Position numbers and translations under genes: made by a program | From: Acidobacteria bacterium Mor1 | GTDB taxonomy: Bacteria > Acidobacteriota > Polarisedimenticolia > Polarisedimenticolales > Polarisedimenticolaceae | DNA: 64,000 nt | Assembly (NCBI GenBank): GCA_001664505.1 | Contig: CP011806.1 | Span: 786,397 to 850,396, forward strand | Direction: 5' to 3' | In this document: piece by piece, positions 25,796-33,348 of the stretch | How the letters are laid out: the number at the start of each line of letters is the position of its first letter | Numbering within the stretch: position 1 is the stretch's first letter | Notes under the pieces: model-generated | What the model saw: only the letters and a program-made list of their open reading frames with translations | Told to the model about the DNA's origin: nothing | Database searches by the model: none

Positions 25796-27157
25796 GTGGC
25801 CGGAAACGCATCGGACAAGCAGCCCCAGGGGCGATACTACATCGAAACCTGGGGCTGCCAGATGAACGTCCACGACTCCGAGAAGCTGGCCGGCTCCCTT
25901 CACGCCGAAGGCTACACGAAAGCGGAGTCCGCCGAGGATGCGGACGTGATCCTGCTGAACACCTGCTCGATCCGCGAGAAGGCGGCCGAGAAGATGTTCA
26001 GCGACCTCGGCCGTATCCGCGCGATCAAGAACCGCCGTCCCGAGCTGCTGATCGGGGTCTGCGGTTGTGTGGCCCAGCAGGAAGGGGAGGCGATCTTCCG
26101 CCGGGCTCCCTATGTGGATTTCGTGATGGGGCCCAGGTCCACCGGCTCACTCCCCGAGACGGTGCGCCGTCTACGCGGTGAGACCGTGCGCAAGCGCACC
26201 GTGGACACCGAGTACCGCCGGGACTCGATCGAGTTCCCCTTCGACCGGATTCGCCGGGAAGGCCCCCACAGCGCCAAGGCGTTCGTCACGATCATCGAGG
26301 GCTGTAACCACCGCTGCACCTACTGCATCGTGCCGACGACTCGCGGCCGGGAAGTCTACCGGCCCATGGACCAGGTCCTGGCCGAGGTTCGTTCGCTGGC
26401 CGAGCGGGGGACCTACGAGATCGAGTTCCTGGGACAGACGGTCAACGCCTACCGGGATCCGGAGGGCAATACCCTGGCCGAACTGCTCCACGCCGCCTCC
26501 GAGGTAGAGGGCATTCGCCGCCTGCGATTCACCACGTCGCACCCGGCCCAGATGACCGACGCGATCATGGATGCCATGGCCGCCTGCCGGCCGATCGTGT
26601 GCCCCTACCTGCACCTTCCGGTGCAGTCGGGGAGCACCGAGGTGCTCAAGGCGATGCGCCGAGGATACACCCGGGAGCGCTACCTGGAGAAGATCGAGGC
26701 GCTCAGGGCACGGATCCCCCAGATCACCTTCGGGACCGACATCATCGTCGGCTTCCCCACCGAGACCGAAGAGGACTTCCAGCAAACCCTGTCGCTGCTC
26801 CGCGAGGTGGAGTACGACAGCTGCTATTCCTTCGCCTACTCGCCCCGCCCGGGCACCGCCTCCCTGGAGCTCGTGGACAACGTCCCCCAGGAAGAGAAGG
26901 CGGAGCGCCTGGCACGGCTCCAGGCGCTGCAGAAATCGATTCAGGAGCGCCGTCAGCGCCGCTGGATCGGTCGCGAGGTCGAGGTGCTGGTCGAGGGGCC
27001 CTCGAAGACCAACGCCGAGCGCTGGACCGGCAGGACCCCTGAGAACCGGGTCGTGATCTTCGACGGGGAGACCGCTCCGGGCCGGCTCGAGCGGCTCGAG
27101 ATCGTGGAGAGCACTCCGTTCTCCCTGCGGGGGCGCCAGGTCACCCCGGTTTCTTGA
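25796..27157 (+). CDS. miaB: tRNA-2-methylthio-N6-dimethylallyladenosine synthase
   Basis: Radical-SAM methylthiotransferase that modifies A37 of tRNAs. The N-terminal UPF0004 domain holds three cluster cysteines (C21 in ETWGCQMN, C57 in LLNTCSIRE, C91 in CGCVAQQ). The radical-SAM motif CNHRCTYC has cysteines at 160, 164 and 167. The TRAM domain is at the C-terminus (WIGREVEVLVEG, TGRTPENRVVIF). GTG at 25796 is the start. SAM for this enzyme would come from MetK, encoded at 36335. Confidence 0.97.
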   Translation: MAGNASDKQPQGRYYIETWGCQMNVHDSEKLAGSLHAEGYTKAESAEDADVILLNTCSIREKAAEKMFSDLGRIRAIKNRRPELLIGVCGCVAQQEGEAIFRRAPYVDFVMGPRSTGSLPETVRRLRGETVRKRTVDTEYRRDSIEFPFDRIRREGPHSAKAFVTIIEGCNHRCTYCIVPTTRGREVYRPMDQVLAEVRSLAERGTYEIEFLGQTVNAYRDPEGNTLAELLHAASEVEGIRRLRFTTSHPAQMTDAIMDAMAACRPIVCPYLHLPVQSGSTEVLKAMRRGYTRERYLEKIEALRARIPQITFGTDIIVGFPTETEEDFQQTLSLLREVEYDSCYSFAYSPRPGTASLELVDNVPQEEKAERLARLQALQKSIQERRQRRWIGREVEVLVEGPSKTNAERWTGRTPENRVVIFDGETAPGRLERLEIVESTPFSLRGRQVTPVS

Positions 27158-27181
27158 CCCTTCCCCGACCACCCGTAATAA
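27154..27181 (+). promoter_or_regulatory. Candidate promoter of the BFN-domain gene
   Basis: TTGACC (27154-27159) overlaps the miaB stop codon. A 16-base spacer leads to TAATAA (27176-27181). The -10 match is moderate. Confidence 0.4.
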
Positions 27182-27259
27182 TTGGCCTTCGCAGCGGAGC
27201 ATAGAAACTCCGGCGGCGAGGCAAGTACGCCCACAGTGCCGGGGAGGGGACCGAGACCC

Positions 27260-27745
27260 ATGTCGATTCGGATGAAGGTCAAGGGCTTGATGTTCGACCC
27301 GGTGTCGAACATGCCGATCATCGTGCTGCGCGATCAGGAAGGCGCCCAGGTCCTCCCCATCTGGATCGGAATCTTCGAGGCCAACGCCATCGCCCAGCAG
27401 CTGGAGAAGGTGGTCTCTCCTCGTCCGATGACCCACGACCTCCTGCGCAACACCATCGAGGAACTCTCGGCCGAGGTCGAGCGGATCGTGATCACCGATC
27501 TGCGCGACAACACCTTCTACGCCTCGATCCACCTGCGCCAGGGTGACGGGGCGGTGGTGGTGGACGCACGCCCCAGCGACGCCATGGCCCTGGCCCTGCG
27601 GGTCGATGCACCGATCTTCGTCGAGCAGATCGTGTTGGACAAGTCCTCGGGCTCGGGAGGGGACGCGGTCTCGGCCGAAACCGAGCGGCTGCGCCGCTGG
27701 CTGGAGCAGGTCGACGCCGACGAACTCGGCAAATACGAGATGTAG
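27260..27745 (+). CDS. Bifunctional nuclease (BFN, DUF151) domain protein
   Basis: A 161-residue member of the BFN/DUF151 family. The core includes KVKGLMFDPVSNMPIIVLRD, LPIWIGIFEANAIA, RPMTHDLLRNTIEEL, FYASIHLRQGD and DARPSDAMALALR, all family hallmarks. Plant and Thermotoga members are linked to nuclease activity and stress, but the function in bacteria is poorly defined. The ATG at 27260 follows GGGGAGGGGA, and the upstream frame to 27182 has no family sequence. It lies between miaB and parA. Confidence 0.9.
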   Translation: MSIRMKVKGLMFDPVSNMPIIVLRDQEGAQVLPIWIGIFEANAIAQQLEKVVSPRPMTHDLLRNTIEELSAEVERIVITDLRDNTFYASIHLRQGDGAVVVDARPSDAMALALRVDAPIFVEQIVLDKSSGSGGDAVSAETERLRRWLEQVDADELGKYEM

Positions 27746-27836
27746 CTCGCCCCCAACCGACGGGGAGCTGCGTTCAGCCCCATCGCCCGCTTTGCGACCT
27801 CCTAATCGATTTCTTCCAGCGCCGCCGACATCCGCC

Positions 27837-27865
27837 TTGACACGTCGGCGGGGCCTGTCTACACT
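27837..27865 (+). promoter_or_regulatory. Strong sigma-70 type promoter of parA-parB
   Basis: TTGACA (27837-27842), 17-base spacer, TACACT (27860-27865), about 110 bases before the parA ATG. The 229-base gap after the BFN gene holds nothing else I can name. Confidence 0.75.
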
Positions 27866-27974
27866 CGTGTCGCGTACTCCCAACATCCTGGGGTTACGGA
27901 CACCCCGGTGCGCAGCATATGGCGGTCACCCCTCCAGAAATGCCCCGGGCCGGCACCCCTGACGAGGTCCGCTC

Positions 27975-28736
27975 ATGTCGATGATCATCGCCATCGCCAA
28001 TCAGAAAGGGGGAGTCGGTAAGACGACGACCGCGATCAATCTGGCGGCCGGCCTGGCAAAGAAGAACCTCAAGACCCTGCTGATCGACATGGATCCGCAG
28101 GGAAACGCCACCCTCACTTATCTGGACGCCGAGCAGGTCGACATGTCGATCTACGACCTGCTGGTCGATCCCCAGGTCACCGCGGAGCAAGTGATCCGCA
28201 CCTCCGAGCTGGCCGAGCTCGACGTGATTGGCTCACGCATCTCGTTGGCCAAGGCCGAGGCGAAGCTGATCTCGGAGTTCGACAGTCATTTCCGGCTCAA
28301 GGACAAGCTCGACGCCGTGCGCGATTTCTACGACTACGTGGTGATCGACACGCCGCCGGCGCTGGGCATCCTGACCGTCAACGCCCTGGTCGCCGCGACG
28401 CACCTGATCGTGCCTATCCAGTCGTCCTACTACGCGCTGGAGGGGACCGACGATCTCCTCGACACCTACGAGAAGATCAAGGCGCGCCCCAACCCGGACC
28501 TGGAGTTCCTCGGCGTCGTGGTAACCCTCCACGACCGCCGTACGGTTCTGGCCCGGGATATCCGAGAGCAGATTCAGAAGGTCTTCGGCTCGAAGGTCTT
28601 CCGCACCACCATCAGCAAGAGCGTGCGGCTCGAAGAGAGCCCCGCCTACAAGCAGAGCATCTTCTCCTTCTCGCCCCGTTCCTCGGGTGCGAGCGAGTAC
28701 TACAGCCTTTCCGAGGAGGTGATTGGCCGTGTCTAA
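27975..28736 (+). CDS. parA: Chromosome partitioning ATPase ParA (Soj)
   Basis: A 253-residue ParA ATPase that moves ParB-bound origins. The deviant Walker A is QKGGVGKTT (residues 10-18), with IDMDPQGNAT, DTPPALGILTVNAL and the IVPIQSSYYALEG segment. It has no N-terminal helix-turn-helix, so it is the chromosomal Soj type. ATG 27975 starts MSMIIAIANQ; an in-frame ATG at 27981 is also possible. It is coupled to parB by an 8-base overlap. Confidence 0.95.
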   Translation: MSMIIAIANQKGGVGKTTTAINLAAGLAKKNLKTLLIDMDPQGNATLTYLDAEQVDMSIYDLLVDPQVTAEQVIRTSELAELDVIGSRISLAKAEAKLISEFDSHFRLKDKLDAVRDFYDYVVIDTPPALGILTVNALVAATHLIVPIQSSYYALEGTDDLLDTYEKIKARPNPDLEFLGVVVTLHDRRTVLARDIREQIQKVFGSKVFRTTISKSVRLEESPAYKQSIFSFSPRSSGASEYYSLSEEVIGRV

Positions 28737-29610
28737 GCTACGAGGCCTTCCCCAGAAAAAGACCATGCGCCACGACAGCCACTTCGTCGAGGAGATCACC
28801 TCACAGCGGTCTCCCTCGATCGGGCGCATGATCGACATCGAGAGCATCGTCCCCAACCCGCAGCAGCCTCGGCAGCACTTCGGTGACCTGTCTGAGATGG
28901 TCAGCTCGATCAAGGAGAAGGGGATTCTCGAACCGATCCTGGTACGCAGCCACGAGGGCCGGTTTCAGATCATCGCCGGCGAGCGCCGCTACCAGTCGGC
29001 GAAGCTGGCCGGCCTGCACCAGGTGCCCTGCATCGAGGTCGACGTCGACAACCGGGGCATGCTCGAGATCTCGCTGATCGAGAACCTCCAGCGCAAGGAT
29101 CTGACCCCGTTCGAAGAGGCCGCCGCAATCCAGCGCCTCAGCGACCAGTTCCGCTACACCCATGAGGAGATCGCCAAGAAGCTGGGCAAGTCGCGCACGG
29201 TGATCACCGAGGCCCTGAGCCTCAATCGACTGCCGACAGAGATCCAGGAGCGATGTCGGCAGGCCGACATCACCAGCAAGTCGATGCTGCTCCAGATCGT
29301 CCGGCAGCCCACGGTAGAGCGGATGCACGCCCTGATCGACAAGATCGACTCCCAGGGCATTACCCGTGAAGAGGCCCGGCAGTACACCCGGGACTCCGGC
29401 ACCCGGCCCCCTCGGCGGGCCCGGCACTACACCTACCGCTACAAGCCCGAGGACGAAGACTTCCGCTTCAGCCTGACCTTCCGTAAGCCCGAGGTCGAGA
29501 AGACCGAGCTGATCGACGCTCTGAAGCGCGTGCTGGACCGGCTGGTTTCCGAGACCGAAGCCGAGGCCGCCGGGCCGGTAGAAGCTGAGGCAGGGCAGTC
29601 AGACGCCTGA
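28729..29610 (+). CDS. parB: Chromosome partitioning protein ParB (Spo0J)
   Basis: Centromere-binding CTPase. The N-terminal domain carries PNPQQPRQHFGDLSEM, the CTP-binding GERRYQSAKLAGL and ENLQRKDLTPFEEA. The helix-turn-helix is THEEIAKKLGKSRTVITEAL. The C-terminal dimer part is short and followed by an acidic tail. GTG at 28729 lies 9 bases after GAGGAGG and is preferred to TTG at 28723, which is too close. No consensus parS site was found in the window. Confidence 0.95.
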   Translation: MSKLRGLPQKKTMRHDSHFVEEITSQRSPSIGRMIDIESIVPNPQQPRQHFGDLSEMVSSIKEKGILEPILVRSHEGRFQIIAGERRYQSAKLAGLHQVPCIEVDVDNRGMLEISLIENLQRKDLTPFEEAAAIQRLSDQFRYTHEEIAKKLGKSRTVITEALSLNRLPTEIQERCRQADITSKSMLLQIVRQPTVERMHALIDKIDSQGITREEARQYTRDSGTRPPRRARHYTYRYKPEDEDFRFSLTFRKPEVEKTELIDALKRVLDRLVSETEAEAAGPVEAEAGQSDA

Positions 29611-29633
29611 CCGCCCACACCAACGAATACTCC

Positions 29634-29661
29634 AAGGGCCGCCTTCGGGCGGCCCTTTTTT
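29634..29661 (+). terminator. Rho-independent terminator of parA-parB
   Basis: AAGGGCCGCC and GGCGGCCCTT pair around a TTCG tetraloop, followed directly by a run of T. It lies 24 bases after the parB stop and is the only textbook terminator in the window. Confidence 0.92.
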
Positions 29662-30785
29662 GTTGCACTCATCACGACGTCGCTCGTCAGAGTCGCGCCG
29701 GGTCGACAGGTACGCGCGCCGGCCGGGTCGGATGCCGGGAGCTGTTATCGATCCTGAGGCATCTTGGCGTGAGTCAATGAAACACCGTTTCCACCACTCG
29801 CAGGACCGACCATTGAGCCACGCGTCGGTTCGTCGCACGCGTTTCGAGCCCCAGTGATGGAGGTGCAATCCAAGGCACGGACATGAGCTTGAGACCGACC
29901 TCCATTTGCTGCCAGCGACCAAGGGAGGCAAAACAGCTCCCGGTGTCAGAGCTCACTGGTCCCACGGACCACATCAACCGGGCACCGACTCGGGTCGGCA
30001 GGCAGACAGTTTGCCAGTCGTCGCTAGGAAGAGCGCATCCGCCGGCATTGGGCGTCTCGACGGGTCACGCGAGGGGTGGCTCGTAGCCAGGCTGTTTTGG
30101 TCTGGCAAACGCTGTGAGTTGACGGCCGAGCCGGCCGGCAAGCTCCTTGGCCCGAGGGATCAGAGCAGCGACCAAGGCGACACACGCAGCCATCGGCCCT
30201 TGGGATCGAACGCGCTAGATGCAGGATTGGGCAACGAGAAAGAAGGGGAACTGCGCCTGGGGAGCTTCGTTCACCGAGCGGCCTGGCGATCTCAGAACGA
30301 CGAGATTCCCTGAGAAAGCCTCCCCCGGAATCCCAGCCAAATCATGCTGAGTTTACATAACATACATTATCGGACGTAACGTTTATCACTGAGGCGACCC
30401 TGCCTCGAGCCCCCCAAGGCGGGACTCCCTCCCCAGACAGACGGGCCCGCTCGCGGAGACACTGGCCGGTCTTGTTAGGAAGCGCCAAGTCGCGCCGAAC
30501 GCTCCTGGTGGGAATGCACGAGGGAGTGCGCAACTCCGGCCGACCATCCCGGAGATTCCAAGGCCGCGTGCCGCGAGCGAGCGGACGCTGCCAAAGTCGA
30601 TCGCCGCCAAAGGAATCGGAGAGCCTGGGCAGCCAGGGATTCAGATCTGAGAACAGGGCAATCTCACCCCAGCCCGGACTCCCCTTTCCCGGCCCCTTTT
30701 GGCTACCTACGCGCCACCGCCGTTGCACCCGGCGTCGGCTCCCCGAGTTCCTCCGAACAGTGCGGCGCCCAGGTTCGCCGGGCGT
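29662..30785 (+). other. 1.1-kb stretch with no supported gene
   Basis: Open frames here are short (the longest 128-135 codons) and show no known motif, no ribosome site and no consistent coding bias. Visible structure: GAAAC-ACC-GTTTC (29779-29791), TGGAGGT/ACCTCCA (29858-29864 and 29898-29904), CCGAC-TCGG-GTCGG (29985-29998), and an AT-rich block at 30341-30390 listed separately. No tRNA, rRNA, tmRNA or RNase P signature was recognised. Possibilities are a decayed mobile element or a structured non-coding RNA. The other gaps in the window are below about 230 bases. Confidence 0.5.
30351..30380 (-). other. AT-rich recombination-site-like sequence
   Basis: Within very GC-rich surroundings, the minus strand reads ATAATGTATGTTAT (30370-30357), which differs from the centre of loxP at a single base, with partly similar 13-base flanks. 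On the plus strand GTTTACATAA and TTATCGGACGTAAC flank the centre as an imperfect inverted repeat. This resembles a tyrosine-recombinase core site. No recombinase gene is nearby, so the role is inferred. Confidence 0.3.
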
Positions 30786-30791
30786 TAAACT
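30786..30791 (+). promoter_or_regulatory. -10 element of the lptF-lptG fusion gene
   Basis: TAAACT ends 7 bases before the ATG at 30799, so the transcript would be leaderless or nearly so. No good -35 match is seen at the normal distance. Confidence 0.4.
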
Positions 30792-30798
30792 AGCCCCG

Positions 30799-33324
30799 AT
30801 GTTCTCGAGCTTCCGCTGGAATCGCTACGTCTGGTCCGAGTTGGCCGGTCCGACTGCCCTCGGCATGTTGCTCTGGAACTTCCTGCTGCTGATGAACGCG
30901 TTCTTCCTGGTGGCCGAGACGGCCCTGTCGAAGAACCTCGGGTGGGGCCTGACCACCAAGATGTTCGTCCTGCAGATCCCCAGCATCCTGGTCATGACCA
31001 TTCCGATGGCCGCGCTGTTCGCCACGATGATCGCGGTCGGGCGGATGTCGGCAGACCACGAGTGGGTCGCCCTCCAGAGCGCCGGCCATGGTCCCGGCAA
31101 GCTGATGCGTCCGGTACTGGTCTATGGATTGCTGGGATCGCTGTTGTCGCTCTTCGTCTACTTCGTCGTGGTTCCCCATGCCAACTATGCCGCCCGAACG
31201 ATCCGCGGCCAGATGATCTTCGCCTCGAACCTGGCCTCGGACCTGCGCCCGGGCGTGTTTTACGACCAGGTGCGCAACGTGGTGATGTTCGTCGACAACA
31301 TCGGCAGCGGGGAGAGCAAGAAGCTCGAAGGGGTGATGGTTCATCTGCGCCGCCAGGGCAGTTCCGGCGCCGAATTGATCCTGGCCCGCCATGGGGACCT
31401 GGTTCCCCTACCCGACGGCTCCGGCAAACTGGAGCTGCACCTCCATGACGGGGTGCTCTACGCCTACGACGAACGGGACACCGACGGTTATCAGATCGTC
31501 GACTTCGACCGGCAGGTCCGCCAACTCGACGCCGCCACCATGCTGACCCAGTTGCTGGAACCGGATCAGAACCGGGTGGTCACCGACATGACCGCCGGAG
31601 AATTGCTCGAGGAGCGCCGCACAGCCTACGCCCAGAATGCCGACAACCACCTGATGCGGGAAGCCCGTATCCGCACCGTCGAGATCGAATTCCACCGGCG
31701 CATCGCTCTGCCGATGGCCTCGCTCCTGTTCTGCATCCTGGCGGTGCCCCTGGGCATCATCCGGGCGCGTTCGGGCAAGGGCGCCGGCTTCGCCCTCAGC
31801 ATCGTGGTGATCCTGGTCTACTACGTGGTCTTCACCGTGATGATCAAGCAGGCGACCACCGGGCGGATTCCCCCGTGGCTGGGCCCCTGGGCGGCAAGCT
31901 TCGTGATCATCCCCTGGGCGGCCTACGCTCACTGGCGGTTGCACCAGGCGGTCGGCGGCCGCAGCTGGACCGACCGGGTTCGCGCCATTTTCGCCCGGCG
32001 TTCGCCTTCGACACAGCCGGTGCCGACGGCCCATCCCGCACCCTCGGGTCCCCTTCCCCAGCCGGATGCGGAACTCGAAGTCGCCAGCGACCCGCTGGCC
32101 GCCATCGCCGGGACTCCCAGGCGGTTCTTCCGCCGCATGGACAGCTACGTCAGCCTGCAGTACCTGCGCATGACCGGGTTCTCCCTGGTCGTCGCCTACC
32201 TGATCACCGCCATCGTCGAGACCAAGCGACTGGTCGACGGGGTGATGAAGAACGACCTGGGCTGGGACATCCTGCTCAGCTACCTGGCCTACGCGCTGCC
32301 CAGCATGCTGAACCTGGTGCTGCCCATCGCCTGCCTCATCGGCGGGATGGTGGCGATCACCGTGCTGACCCGGACCGGAGAGCTGACCGCGATCAAATCC
32401 AGCGGCGTCTCCATGCGCCGGGTGACCCTGCCGGTTCTGTTCCTCACCCTGCTGGTTTGCGGCGGGATGTTCCTGGTGCGGGACAAGGCGGAGCTACCGA
32501 TCAAGCTGCCCTGGTCCGAGGACCCGGTGACGGTCGGCTGGGCCATCGTGCCGACCACCAGCCGCAAGGCCGCCGAACTGAAGGACATGATCCTCGACCG
32601 CACGCCGATCTCCCGGATGACCGCAGGAGGACGCTGGGCCTTCGGCACCGGAGGCTCGCGGCTGTACCACTACCGGCTGTTCGACCCGGGCAAGCGGATC
32701 TTCCAGGGTCTGAGCGTGTTCGAGCTGGACCGCTCGGGCAGCCGGCCCCGGATCGTCGAACACCATCAGAGCGATACCGCCCAGTACGTCCCTGACCTGG
32801 CAGCCGCGGTGGGAGGCGAGACTTCCAACTGGAAGCTCCAGGGAGGCTGGTACCGCACCTTCCCCGAGCAGGGCATCGGGGTCAACGAGGCCGGCCCGGA
32901 CCGAACCCTCGAACTGGATGCCCCGGCCAACTTCGAACGAAGCGAGAGCCGCAGCATGGGCGGGAGCGGTGACCTCGACGAGCACCTGACCCTGGCCCAG
33001 CTCCAGGAGCAGATCGGAGCCCTCGAGACCAACGGCTACGACACCACCCGGCTCCGGGTCGCGTACTTCGGCAAGTTCGCCCAGCCGCTGACCCCGCTTG
33101 TGATGGTTTTGCTGGGACTCCCCTTCGCCTTCCGGGTCGGCCGGCGGGGTTCACTCTACGGACTGGGGGTCGCCATCCTGCTGGTCATCGTCTACTGGGC
33201 GACCTTCGCCATCTTCAACGCCCTGGGGCTCGAGACCCTGCTGCCTCCCCTGCTGGCCGCCCTGGCGCCCAACGTTCTGTTCGGCCTGATCGGGATCTAC
33301 CTGCTGCTCTACGTTCCGAGTTAG
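30799..33324 (+). CDS. LPS export permease, LptF and LptG fused in one protein
   Basis: An 841-residue protein made of two complete LptF/LptG (YjgP/YjgQ) permeases. Unit one spans about 1-400: membrane helices (LLWNFLLLMNAFFLVAET), the loop MIAVGRMSADHEWVALQSAG, a periplasmic beta-jellyroll, then FHRRIALPMASLLFCILAVPLG. A linker rich in Pro and Ala follows (TQPVPTAHPAPSGPLPQP). Unit two spans about 440-841 with the same plan (YLRMTGFSLVVAYLITAIVET, ITVLTRTGELTAIKSSGVSM, YFGKFAQPLTPLVMVLLGLPFAF). Normally these are two genes of about 370 codons. ATG 30799 starts the first helix; the frame is open 109 codons further upstream but without family sequence. The ATPase partner is LptB at 766. Confidence 0.92.
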   Translation: MFSSFRWNRYVWSELAGPTALGMLLWNFLLLMNAFFLVAETALSKNLGWGLTTKMFVLQIPSILVMTIPMAALFATMIAVGRMSADHEWVALQSAGHGPGKLMRPVLVYGLLGSLLSLFVYFVVVPHANYAARTIRGQMIFASNLASDLRPGVFYDQVRNVVMFVDNIGSGESKKLEGVMVHLRRQGSSGAELILARHGDLVPLPDGSGKLELHLHDGVLYAYDERDTDGYQIVDFDRQVRQLDAATMLTQLLEPDQNRVVTDMTAGELLEERRTAYAQNADNHLMREARIRTVEIEFHRRIALPMASLLFCILAVPLGIIRARSGKGAGFALSIVVILVYYVVFTVMIKQATTGRIPPWLGPWAASFVIIPWAAYAHWRLHQAVGGRSWTDRVRAIFARRSPSTQPVPTAHPAPSGPLPQPDAELEVASDPLAAIAGTPRRFFRRMDSYVSLQYLRMTGFSLVVAYLITAIVETKRLVDGVMKNDLGWDILLSYLAYALPSMLNLVLPIACLIGGMVAITVLTRTGELTAIKSSGVSMRRVTLPVLFLTLLVCGGMFLVRDKAELPIKLPWSEDPVTVGWAIVPTTSRKAAELKDMILDRTPISRMTAGGRWAFGTGGSRLYHYRLFDPGKRIFQGLSVFELDRSGSRPRIVEHHQSDTAQYVPDLAAAVGGETSNWKLQGGWYRTFPEQGIGVNEAGPDRTLELDAPANFERSESRSMGGSGDLDEHLTLAQLQEQIGALETNGYDTTRLRVAYFGKFAQPLTPLVMVLLGLPFAFRVGRRGSLYGLGVAILLVIVYWATFAIFNALGLETLLPPLLAALAPNVLFGLIGIYLLLYVPS

Positions 33325-33348
33325 CGTCAGGGCGCCCCGCGAGGCGGC

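Noticed and set aside
26881-26930. Sigma-54 promoter-like TGGCAC motif inside miaB
   Set aside because: It lies within conserved coding sequence, the GC element at -12 spacing is poor and no suitably placed gene starts downstream.
29771-29795. Possible parS site near parB
   Set aside because: GAAAC-ACC-GTTTC is palindromic, but its half-sites are in the opposite order from the parS consensus (GTTTC before GAAAC), so ParB should not read it.
30342-30728. 128-codon minus-strand frame in the gene-free stretch
   Set aside because: Arg/Pro/Gly-rich sequence without a motif, ribosome site or stable start; composition is that of non-coding GC-rich DNA.
29662-30785. tRNA, tmRNA, RNase P or group II intron in the gene-free stretch
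   Set aside because: No T-loop with proper cloverleaf partners, no known core motifs of tmRNA or RNase P, and no domain V-like hairpin was found by eye.
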